Below, piece by piece: positions 1 through 5,076 of a stretch of 5,129 nucleotides of DNA (its first letter is position 1; each line of letters starts with the position of its first letter). Made by a program: the position numbers and the translations under genes. Source of the DNA: an uncultured Prevotella sp. GTDB taxonomy: Bacteria; Bacteroidota; Bacteroidia; Bacteroidales; Bacteroidaceae. A model generated the notes under the pieces. The model ran no database searches and had not been told where the DNA came from. It saw only the letters and a list, made by a program, of their open reading frames with translations. Where the stretch lies: assembly GCA_937916405.1 (NCBI GenBank), contig CALFUF010000066.1, positions 1 through 5,129 of the forward strand, read 5' to 3'.

Positions 1-738
1 GACCTCTGCATCGGCAAAGATACGCAATTATCCGCAGACGACCAAACCCAACTCGAAGAAATCGCACGACGGCTTAGTCAACACGAACCTGTACAGTATG
101 TTTTGGGACAGACAGAATTCTGCGGACATACCCTTCTGGTCAACAAGCATGTGCTGATTCCTCGTCCAGAGACCGAAGAGTTGTGTCAATGGATTCTTTC
201 ATCTTTCACTTCTCCACTTTCACCTCTCCGCATCTTAGATATCGGAACAGGTTCTGGGAATATCTCCATTACCTTAGCGGCAGGTATTCCGAATGCACAT
301 GTCAGTGCTTGGGATATCTCATCGGAGGCATTGGAAGTGGCTCGTGAGAACGCCCAGCGAAACCATGTCCATTTGTCGTTTAAGCAGGTGGATATTCTTA
401 GCTCTTACCTCTTACCTCTCACCTCTCACCCCTACGATCTCATCGTCAGCAACCCACCTTATATTATTAATAAGGAACGCAAGGAGATGGAACCTAACGT
501 GTTGGAATACGAACCCCATACCGCCCTTTTTGTACCTGATGACGACCCGCTTTGCTTCTATCGTGCTATCGCTGAGTATGGACAGCAGGCACTATGTCTT
601 GGGGGTTGTCTCTACTTCGAGATTAACCCACTCTATGTCAACGAACTTTGTGAGTTGTTAAGTATGATGTCGTATCACGACATCGAAATTAAGGACGACC
701 AATTTGGCAAACCTAGATTTATCAGAGCACAACGATGA
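1..738 (+). CDS. prmC: Peptide chain release factor N5-glutamine methyltransferase, 5' end missing
   Basis: PrmC (HemK family) is a cytosolic enzyme that uses S-adenosylmethionine to methylate the glutamine of the GGQ motif in release factors RF1 and RF2, which improves translation termination. The frame is open from base 1, so the gene begins outside the window; 245 residues are visible and, against the usual ~275-285, some 30-40 N-terminal residues are missing. Numbering from the first visible codon: family segment EPVQYVLGQTEF at 29-40, PRPETEEL around 55-62, SAM-binding motif LDIGTGSGN at 79-87, and the substrate-glutamine motif NPPY at 151-154 (bases 451-462). The C-terminal GKPRFI is also typical. 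The TTG at 103 falls inside the conserved VLGQTEF block and is not the start. Two linkers are encoded by heptanucleotide repeats (bases 194-228 and 395-436). The stop overlaps the recX start as ATGA. Identification is firm. Confidence 0.96.
   Translation, partial: DLCIGKDTQLSADDQTQLEEIARRLSQHEPVQYVLGQTEFCGHTLLVNKHVLIPRPETEELCQWILSSFTSPLSPLRILDIGTGSGNISITLAAGIPNAHVSAWDISSEALEVARENAQRNHVHLSFKQVDILSSYLLPLTSHPYDLIVSNPPYIINKERKEMEPNVLEYEPHTALFVPDDDPLCFYRAIAEYGQQALCLGGCLYFEINPLYVNELCELLSMMSYHDIEIKDDQFGKPRFIRAQR
194..228. repeat. Degenerate heptanucleotide tandem repeat inside prmC (array A)
   Basis: Five consecutive 7-nt units can be laid out: TTCTTTC, ATCTTTC, ACTTCTC, CACTTTC, ACCTCTC. They are pyrimidine-rich and imperfect. 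They encode the linker SSFTSPLSPL between the PRPETEEL segment and the SAM-binding motif of PrmC, a part of the protein that varies in length in the family. The last unit is a rotation of the CTCTCAC unit of array B at 395-436. Taken alone this array could be chance pyrimidine richness; the better arrays elsewhere in the window make it more credible. Confidence 0.5.
395..436. repeat. Heptanucleotide tandem repeat inside prmC (array B)
   Basis: Six 7-nt units: TTCTTAG, CTCTTAC, CTCTTAC, CTCTCAC, CTCTCAC and a decayed CCCTACG. The four central units (402-429) are nearly perfect. They encode SSYLLPLTSHP, the variable linker just before the YDLIVSNPPY block. Bases 402-420 are identical to 4403-4421 in the lipoprotein gene. 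The repeat sits in a loop where extra residues are probably harmless. Confidence 0.8.
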
Positions 739-1214
739 GACAGAAGACAGAACAAGAAGCCTACCTGACCTTGGCAGCCCTCTGTGCCAATGCGGAACAC
801 TGCCAATGGGAAATGACGGAAAAGATGCGCCGCTGGGAACTCTCTGACGAGGCGCAGACTCGTGTCATGGAGCGACTGGTGAAGGAACGTTATGTGGATG
901 ACGAGCGTTTCGCACGTGCCTTCGTCAAGGATAAGGTGCGCTATAACAAATGGGGTCGTCGCAAGGTGGAACAGGCATTATGGCAGAAACATATCGATGA
1001 GACTGTTCGTCAACAGGTACTCGATGAGGTGGATGATGCTGACTATATCCAGGTACTACGCCCCCTGCTCCAACAGAAACGCCGTTCTACAAAGGCTTCC
1101 AGCGATTATGAGATGAATATGAAACTCATCCGTTTTGCCATCAGCCGTGGCTTCACGATGGATATCATCAAACAATGTGTCAATGTCGACGATGATGCCG
1201 AGTTTATGGACTAG
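735..1214 (+). CDS. recX: Regulatory protein RecX
   Basis: RecX binds RecA filaments in the cytoplasm and modulates, usually inhibits, RecA recombinase and coprotease activity. The protein has 159 residues, normal for the family, and is rich in Arg, Lys, Glu and Asp as expected for the three-helix tandem-repeat RecX fold. The diagnostic segment YVDDERFARAF starts at residue 53, followed by the family-typical RYNKWGRRK at about 69-77. The ATG at 735 overlaps the prmC stop (ATGA), which suggests translational coupling and fixes the start. The 3' end overlaps the start of the comF-type gene. No recA is visible nearby, so the link to RecA rests on the family alone. Clear family match. Confidence 0.93.
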   Translation: MRQKTEQEAYLTLAALCANAEHCQWEMTEKMRRWELSDEAQTRVMERLVKERYVDDERFARAFVKDKVRYNKWGRRKVEQALWQKHIDETVRQQVLDEVDDADYIQVLRPLLQQKRRSTKASSDYEMNMKLIRFAISRGFTMDIIKQCVNVDDDAEFMD

Positions 1215-1890
1215 AATCCTCGACCTGATAGCCCCTCGTGTGTGTGTTGTCTGTGGCAATCGGTTGGGTATTACGGAGCATACCGTGTGTAGCTCGTGTT
1301 ACCTCCATCTGCCACGTACCACCTTCCAGTTCACACCTTACGACAATCCAATGACGCAACTCTTCTGGGGACTCTCTCCTGTCACCCATGCTGCCGCCCT
1401 TTTGTTTTACGAGCCACATGGGGAGGTGGCTCGATTGGTCTACGACCTCAAATATGCCGACCGCCCCGATATTGGGGAGGATATGGGACGTATGATGGCA
1501 GAGGAGCTGCGGATAGCAGGTTATTTCGATGGGGTAGACATGATTGTCCCCGTACCTCTCTCACCTAAGCGGATGCGACAGCGTGGCTATAACCAGAGTG
1601 AGATGCTGGCACAGGGTATCTCTGAGATGGCACATATACCTATCAACACCCGAGCACTCCGTCGTAAGCATTTCCGACAGAGTCAGACGACACTTATGCG
1701 GCATCAGCGACAGGAGAACGTGGCAGATTTGTTTCAATTAGGAAAGACTGATGGTTTAGAGGGCAAGCATATCCTCCTCGTCGATGATGTCTGTACTACG
1801 GGTGCCACCCTCACTGCCTGTGCGCGAGTCCTCGATACCATCCCACGCCTTCGTCTGAGTGTTCTTACCCTCGCTTTTACGAAGTCATAG
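1192..1890 (+). CDS. comF: ComF family phosphoribosyltransferase-like protein
   Basis: ComF proteins join an N-terminal four-cysteine zinc finger to a type I phosphoribosyltransferase (PRTase) domain; in competent bacteria they act in DNA uptake or processing of incoming single strands, but many non-competent bacteria carry them and their reaction is unclear. With the start used here (232 residues), the zinc finger cysteines are C18, C21, C33 and C36, and the PRPP-binding signature ILLVDDVCTTGAT is at 194-206. VPVPLSPKRMRQRGYNQSE, the conserved central ComF block, lies between them. In-frame ATGs at 1183, 1192 and 1195 are all possible; 1192 or 1195 gives the usual ~230 residues. All overlap the recX end (1214). 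The in-frame TTG at 1135 is too far upstream. No Shine-Dalgarno decides the choice. Family assignment is firm; a role in transformation here is not shown. Confidence 0.92.
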   Translation: MMPSLWTRILDLIAPRVCVVCGNRLGITEHTVCSSCYLHLPRTTFQFTPYDNPMTQLFWGLSPVTHAAALLFYEPHGEVARLVYDLKYADRPDIGEDMGRMMAEELRIAGYFDGVDMIVPVPLSPKRMRQRGYNQSEMLAQGISEMAHIPINTRALRRKHFRQSQTTLMRHQRQENVADLFQLGKTDGLEGKHILLVDDVCTTGATLTACARVLDTIPRLRLSVLTLAFTKS

Positions 1891-1896
1891 TAAAAA

Positions 1897-1924
1897 AACT
1901 AAGAACTATGAACTAAGAACTATG
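1897..1924. repeat. Heptanucleotide tandem repeat upstream of pyrE (array C)
   Basis: Four perfect-length units alternate AACTAAG, AACTATG, AACTAAG, AACTATG, so the array can also be read as two copies of a 14-mer. It begins seven bases after the comF stop and ends ten bases before the -7 element of the pyrE promoter. It therefore covers the place where a -33 element would sit. No terminator hairpin is visible here. Confidence 0.88.
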
Positions 1925-1934
1925 AACTTTTTTG

Positions 1935-1942
1935 TATCTTTG
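1935..1942 (+). promoter_or_regulatory. Bacteroidota-type promoter -7 element for pyrE operon
   Basis: TATCTTTG matches the Bacteroidota primary sigma factor -7 consensus TAnnTTTG exactly. Transcription would be expected to start around 1948-1950, giving a leader of only about 20 nt before the pyrE ATG. The usual -33 TTTG about 19 bp upstream is not seen; that region (around 1912-1915) lies in the heptanucleotide array. The element is the left half of an inverted repeat (1937-1954). Confidence 0.82.
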
Positions 1943-1954
1943 CAGTCGCAAAGA
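1937..1954. promoter_or_regulatory. 7-bp inverted repeat over the pyrE promoter start region
   Basis: TCTTTGC (1937-1943), a 4-nt centre AGTC, then GCAAAGA (1948-1954) form a perfect inverted repeat overlapping the -7 element and the predicted transcription start. The same arms occur at the tRNA-Leu promoter (5044-5061). Because the left arm lies upstream of the predicted start, it would act as DNA (operator or part of promoter) rather than as an RNA hairpin. A common promoter feature of this lineage is as likely as a specific operator. Confidence 0.6.
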
Positions 1955-1970
1955 AACAAAAATAAGGATT

Positions 1971-2603
1971 ATGGACGCTATCAAGAAATTATTTGCCAAG
2001 AAACTGATGGATATCAAAGCCATCAAGTTGCAGCCAAGCGAGCCGTTTACATGGGCATCGGGCTGGAAATCACCCATCTATACCGACAACCGCAAGACAC
2101 TCGGCTTCCCAGAGGTACGCTCATTCGTGAAGTTAGAGCTGTGCCACCTCATCCAGCAGTATTTCCCTGAGGCTGAGGCAGTAGCTGGTGTCGCCACAGG
2201 TGCTATCGCACAGGGTGCACTGGTTGCCGATGAGTTGGGACTTCCTTATGCTTATGTTCGTCCAAAACCAAAAGACCACGGAATGGGTAACCAAGTAGAG
2301 GGTGAGCTCACAAAGGGTGCTAAAGTCATTGTTGTTGAAGACCTGATCTCCACAGGTGGCAGCAGTTTGAAGGCAGTAGAGGCTTTGCGCCAGTATGGTG
2401 TGGAGGTTATCGGTATGGTGGCTTCCTTCACCTATGGTTTCCCTGTAGCCGAACAGGCTTTCAAGGAGGCTGGTGTACAGCTCATCACGTTGAGCGACTA
2501 TAATGCGGTCATCGAGCAGGCAGCCGAGACTGGTTATATCGCTGAGGCTGACAAGGCGGTATTGGCTGAGTGGCGTAAGGACCCGTCGGTTTGGGGGGTG
2601 TGA
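1971..2603 (+). CDS. pyrE: Orotate phosphoribosyltransferase
   Basis: PyrE transfers the phosphoribosyl group of PRPP to orotate, giving orotidine 5'-monophosphate in de novo pyrimidine synthesis; it is a cytosolic dimer. The protein has 210 residues, normal for the family. Visible blocks: the substrate-binding region FTWASGWKSPIYTDNRK at 26-42, the flexible catalytic loop RPKPKDHG at 97-104, and the PRPP signature VIVVEDLISTGGSS at 119-132. The ATG at 1971 is chosen over the in-frame TTG at 1932, which lies before the predicted transcription start and within the T-rich promoter; the ATG is preceded by a weak AAGGA (1964-1968). It is the first gene after the promoter and probably leads an operon through argH. 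The leader is too short for a classical attenuator. Very confident. Confidence 0.97.
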   Translation: MDAIKKLFAKKLMDIKAIKLQPSEPFTWASGWKSPIYTDNRKTLGFPEVRSFVKLELCHLIQQYFPEAEAVAGVATGAIAQGALVADELGLPYAYVRPKPKDHGMGNQVEGELTKGAKVIVVEDLISTGGSSLKAVEALRQYGVEVIGMVASFTYGFPVAEQAFKEAGVQLITLSDYNAVIEQAAETGYIAEADKAVLAEWRKDPSVWGV

Positions 2604-2610
2604 TGTAATA

Positions 2611-2638
2611 GTTTCAGGTTTCAAGTTTCAAGATTCAA
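2611..2638. repeat. Heptanucleotide tandem repeat between pyrE and the SRPBCC gene (array D)
   Basis: Four units: GTTTCAG, GTTTCAA, GTTTCAA, GATTCAA. The array fills nearly all of the 38-nt gap between the pyrE stop and the next ATG and ends three bases before that ATG, occupying the ribosome-binding region, where no Shine-Dalgarno sequence is seen. Its unit, rotated to TTTCAAG, differs by one base from the TTTCAAC unit of the array before the tRNA. Confidence 0.88.
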
Positions 2639-2641
2639 GTG

Positions 2642-3055
2642 ATGGAAAAATTTGAGAGTAGTGTCAAGCAGATTCCCTATTCCGTAGAGGATGTCTATCG
2701 CAATATCAGTGACTTGCGCAACCTCGACAGGGTGCGTGACCGTGTGCCAGAGGATAAGTTGTCAGACTTCGCCTTCGATCAGGATTCCGTACAGGTGAAG
2801 GTCGCCCCCGTAGGTCTTCTGAAACTACGTATCATCGAGCGTGAGGAGGGTAAGTGTGTGAAGTTCGAGACAGAGCAGTCGCCCATGCCTTTCAATCTCT
2901 GGATACAGGTTCTGCCTGTCACTGACACCACCAGTAAGATGCGTGTGACAGTGAAGGCGGATATCCCCTTTATGCTCAAAGGGATGGTCAGCGGTCCCCT
3001 GCAAGATGGTGTTGAGAAAATCGCTGATGCCTTGTCACAAATACCTTATGTATAA
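2642..3055 (+). CDS. SRPBCC (START-like/polyketide cyclase-like) small protein, function unknown
   Basis: This 137-residue cytosolic protein has no signal peptide. Its pattern fits the SRPBCC helix-grip fold: N-terminal FESSVKQIPYSVEDVYRNISDL (a strand then the helix typical of the fold; residues ~4-25), a run of alternating strands in the middle (VQVKVAPVGLLKLRIIE; VKFETEQS; LWIQVLP; KMRVTVKAD) and a long C-terminal helix (about 115-132) that would line the ligand pocket. Ligand and role are unknown. I read it as a Bacteroidales family that accompanies argH, but this is from memory. ATG at 2642 is preferred to GTG at 2639. The stop and the argH start overlap as TAATG, which suggests coupled translation. 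The fold is moderately sure, the function open. Confidence 0.82.
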   Translation: MEKFESSVKQIPYSVEDVYRNISDLRNLDRVRDRVPEDKLSDFAFDQDSVQVKVAPVGLLKLRIIEREEGKCVKFETEQSPMPFNLWIQVLPVTDTTSKMRVTVKADIPFMLKGMVSGPLQDGVEKIADALSQIPYV

Positions 3056-4392
3056 TGGCAAACAAACTATGGGAAAAGAATTTTGAGGTGAATGCTGAGA
3101 TAGAGCGTTTCACCGTGGGCAGAGACAGGGAGATGGATCTCTATCTCGCCCCTTATGACGTGTTAGGGTCCATGGCACATATCACCATGTTGGAGAGTAT
3201 CGGTCTCTTGGAGGCTGACGAACTCCGGCAACTATTAGCCGAGTTGAAGAATATCTATGCAGTCTGTGAGCATGGTGAGTTCACCATCGAGGAGGGTGTC
3301 GAGGATGTACACTCGCAGGTGGAGCTGATGCTCACCCGTAAATTGGGGGATATGGGTAAGAAGATTCACTCAGGGCGCTCTCGTAATGACCAGGTATTGG
3401 TCGACCTGAAACTCTTCACCCGTCATGAGCTGATGGAGATTGCCGACAGCGTGAAAGTGCTTTTCGACGAGTTACAGGTGAAGAGCGAGCAGTATAAAGG
3501 GGTACTCATGCCAGGGTATACACATCTTCAGGTGGCAATGCCCTCCTCTTTCGGGCTGTGGTTTGGCGCTTATGCCGAGTCACTCGCTGACGATATGCTG
3601 TTCCTGCAGGCAGCCTATAAGATGACAAATCGTAATCCGTTAGGCTCTGCCGCAGGTTATGGATCCTCATTCCCTCTCAACCGCCAGATGACTACTGATT
3701 TGTTGGGTTTCGACTCCATGGACTATAACGTGGTCTATGCGCAGATGGGTCGTGGAAAGATGGAGCGTAACGTTGGCTTTGCCATTGCTACCATCGCTAG
3801 TACCCTTGCCAAACTTGCTTTCGACGCCTGCTTGTTTAACTCCCAGAACTTCTCGTTCGTACGCCTGCCGAAAGAGTGTACCACGGGGTCCAGTATCATG
3901 CCGCATAAGAAGAATCCGGATGTCTTCGAGCTCATCCGCGCGAAGTGTAATAAGTTACAGGCTCTGCCGCAGCAGGTGACACTCATCATGAACAACCTCC
4001 CCGTAGGCTATTTCCGTGACTTGCAGATCATCAAGGAGGTGTTCCTCCCAGCCTTTGACGAGTTGAAAGACTGTCTCCAAATGGCAGCGTATATCATCAA
4101 TAAGATAGAGGTGCGTGAGGATATTCTCGATAACCCGATGTATGACCCGATGTTCTCTGTCGAGGAGGTCAACCGACTTGCTGCCGAGGGGATGCCGTTC
4201 CGTGACGCTTATAAGAAGGTGGGCCTCGATATCGAGGCTGGTACCTTTACCCCGAACAAGGATATCCACCATACCCATGAGGGCTCTATCGGCAATCTCT
4301 GTACCGACCGTATCGCCACACTGATGCAACAGGTGCTCGACGGCTTCGGCTTCGACCGCGTCCGCAATGCAGAAAGGAGACTCCTGAAATGA
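3055..4392 (+). CDS. argH: Argininosuccinate lyase
   Basis: ArgH splits argininosuccinate into arginine and fumarate, the last step of arginine synthesis, as a cytosolic homotetramer of the fumarase/aspartase superfamily. The protein has 445 residues, close to the usual ~455-460. Seen blocks: KIHSGRSRNDQ at 103-113, PGYTHLQVAMPSSFG beginning at 153 with the probable catalytic base H157, and the superfamily signature GSSIMPHKKNP at 278-288, the mobile loop carrying the catalytic serine. All three conserved regions are intact, so the enzyme should be active. It starts one base inside the stop of the SRPBCC gene and ends overlapping the lipoprotein start (ATGA). No arginine-repressor site is recognised; transcription probably comes from the pyrE promoter. 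Confidence 0.97.
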   Translation: MANKLWEKNFEVNAEIERFTVGRDREMDLYLAPYDVLGSMAHITMLESIGLLEADELRQLLAELKNIYAVCEHGEFTIEEGVEDVHSQVELMLTRKLGDMGKKIHSGRSRNDQVLVDLKLFTRHELMEIADSVKVLFDELQVKSEQYKGVLMPGYTHLQVAMPSSFGLWFGAYAESLADDMLFLQAAYKMTNRNPLGSAAGYGSSFPLNRQMTTDLLGFDSMDYNVVYAQMGRGKMERNVGFAIATIASTLAKLAFDACLFNSQNFSFVRLPKECTTGSSIMPHKKNPDVFELIRAKCNKLQALPQQVTLIMNNLPVGYFRDLQIIKEVFLPAFDELKDCLQMAAYIINKIEVREDILDNPMYDPMFSVEEVNRLAAEGMPFRDAYKKVGLDIEAGTFTPNKDIHHTHEGSIGNLCTDRIATLMQQVLDGFGFDRVRNAERRLLK

Positions 4393-4979
4393 AACGTCTT
4401 ATCTCTTACCTCTTACCTCTCGCCTCTTATCTCTTACTTCTGACATCTTGCGGAGCAGAACAGGCGTATTCCTCATGGTCATGCCGTTTTATCTTTAACA
4501 ACGGTACCTATCTCGACCAGACGATAGGGGCAGCCATCAACCCCACTGTTACGGGTATCTTCTGTAAGATTACCGAGGAGACGAGGGGTGGCACACGCTA
4601 TCTGATTTTCGAGAACAACCAAGGTGCGTCGACCCGTCACCAGATGATGGCGGAGGAACTGCGTCAGAACATGCGTCTCGGACAGAATGGCGGAATCATC
4701 GTGGGGGTACAGAGTCTGGGTGATTTCAGTTTTGCCGCCTACGATCTGCAGTGTCCTAATTGTGCCCGTCGGGAGAATAACACCATTACCCCTTATTATC
4801 CTGTCTCTTTCGATAAGATTGGGTCTGGCACCGTCTCGTGTGCGAAATGTGGTGACCAGTACGACCTCAACAATGGAGGACTGCTCATCAAAGGACAGGA
4901 GGGTGACAAGGGGTTGGAACGCTACAGGAACGCACGTACAGAGGGACCTACGGGCAGAGTGGTAGTCCTCTCACAATAA
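4389..4979 (+). CDS. Lipoprotein with Rieske-like arrangement of two CxxC knuckles
   Basis: The 196-residue protein begins MKR, then a hydrophobic stretch and the lipobox LTSC, with the lipidated cysteine at C21. It should be exported, cleaved by signal peptidase II and anchored in a membrane on the periplasmic side. The mature part has LQCPNC (C122, C125) and SCAKCGDQYDLNNGG (C151, C154), then LERYRNA and a final VVVL strand. The order and the YDLNNGG and L..Y segments resemble a Rieske [2Fe-2S] domain, but the Rieske histidines (CxH, CxxH) are replaced by cysteines, so zinc or a structural role is more likely than a Rieske cluster. C32 and C59 could pair in the periplasm. It resembles a Bacteroidales lipoprotein family as I recall it. 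The ATG overlaps the argH stop (ATGA). Almost the entire signal peptide is encoded by a heptanucleotide repeat. Function unknown. Confidence 0.85.
   Translation: MKRLISYLLPLASYLLLLTSCGAEQAYSSWSCRFIFNNGTYLDQTIGAAINPTVTGIFCKITEETRGGTRYLIFENNQGASTRHQMMAEELRQNMRLGQNGGIIVGVQSLGDFSFAAYDLQCPNCARRENNTITPYYPVSFDKIGSGTVSCAKCGDQYDLNNGGLLIKGQEGDKGLERYRNARTEGPTGRVVVLSQ
4396..4451. repeat. Heptanucleotide tandem repeat encoding the lipoprotein signal peptide (array E)
   Basis: Eight consecutive 7-nt units fit without a gap: GTCTTAT, CTCTTAC, CTCTTAC, CTCTCGC, CTCTTAT, CTCTTAC, TTCTGAC, ATCTTGC. They encode residues 3-21, LISYLLPLASYLLLLTSC being the main part, down to the lipidated cysteine. Bases 4403-4421 are identical to 402-420 in prmC. 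Gain or loss of one unit would shift the reading frame just after the start codon. Confidence 0.88.
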
Positions 4980-5007
4980 AGAAAATAGCAGAAAAAAGTA
5001 AAATTTT

Positions 5008-5035
5008 CAACTTACAACTTTCAACTTTCAACAAT
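5008..5035. repeat. Heptanucleotide tandem repeat upstream of tRNA-Leu (array F)
   Basis: Units CAACTTA, CAACTTT, CAACTTT and a decayed CAACAAT. The array ends six bases before the -7 element of the tRNA promoter, the same placement relative to the promoter as array C before pyrE. It supplies the TTTC (5019-5022) that could act as a -33 element. Confidence 0.85.
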
Positions 5036-5049
5036 TATTCGTATCTTTG
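5019..5049 (+). promoter_or_regulatory. Bacteroidota-type promoter for tRNA-Leu
   Basis: The -7 element TATCTTTG (5042-5049) matches TAnnTTTG exactly. A TTTC at 5019-5022, one base off the -33 TTTG, is separated from it by 19 bp, the usual spacing. Transcription would start near 5055, about 20 nt before the mature tRNA 5' end. Confidence 0.8.
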
Positions 5050-5061
5050 CACCCGCAAAGA
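5044..5061. promoter_or_regulatory. 7-bp inverted repeat over the tRNA-Leu promoter start region
   Basis: TCTTTGC (5044-5050), centre ACCC, GCAAAGA (5055-5061). Arms, centre length and position relative to the -7 element equal those at pyrE (1937-1954). Over 21 aligned bases (1934-1954 and 5041-5061) the two promoters differ only at the two central bases, GT versus CC. Confidence 0.6.
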
Positions 5062-5076
5062 CGCAAAATGTCTACT

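Noticed and set aside
103..738. prmC starting at the TTG codon at 103
   Set aside because: The frame is open to base 1 and the residues before 103 (EPVQYV) belong to the conserved PrmC block, so the gene simply starts before the window.
1135..1191. comF extended upstream to TTG at 1135
   Set aside because: The added residues have no resemblance to ComF N-termini and would give a 79-nt overlap with recX; ATGs near 1192 give normal family length.
1928..1933. T-run after comF as an intrinsic terminator
   Set aside because: No GC-rich hairpin precedes it; the preceding sequence is the AACTAWG array, which cannot fold on itself.
1932..1970. pyrE extended upstream to TTG at 1932
   Set aside because: This segment contains the -7 element and the predicted transcription start, and the extra residues do not match PyrE N-termini.
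1897..1970. Pyrimidine attenuator or riboswitch ahead of pyrE
   Set aside because: The predicted leader is only about 20 nt, with no stem-loop or terminator; there is no room for such an element unless transcription starts further upstream.
2133..2624. Antisense open frame opposite pyrE
   Set aside because: It lies wholly across a firm pyrE gene, shows no recognisable domain and has no promoter or neighbours on that strand; it is a codon-use shadow.
3667..4329. Antisense and alternate-frame open frames across argH
   Set aside because: All overlap a fully conserved argH and encode no recognisable motif.
4752..4850. Canonical Rieske [2Fe-2S] centre
   Set aside because: Both histidine ligands are absent; each pair is CxxC, so a standard Rieske cluster cannot form.
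1897..5035. Heptad arrays as CRISPR or CRISPR remnants
   Set aside because: Units are 7 nt and directly adjacent, with no spacers and no cas genes.
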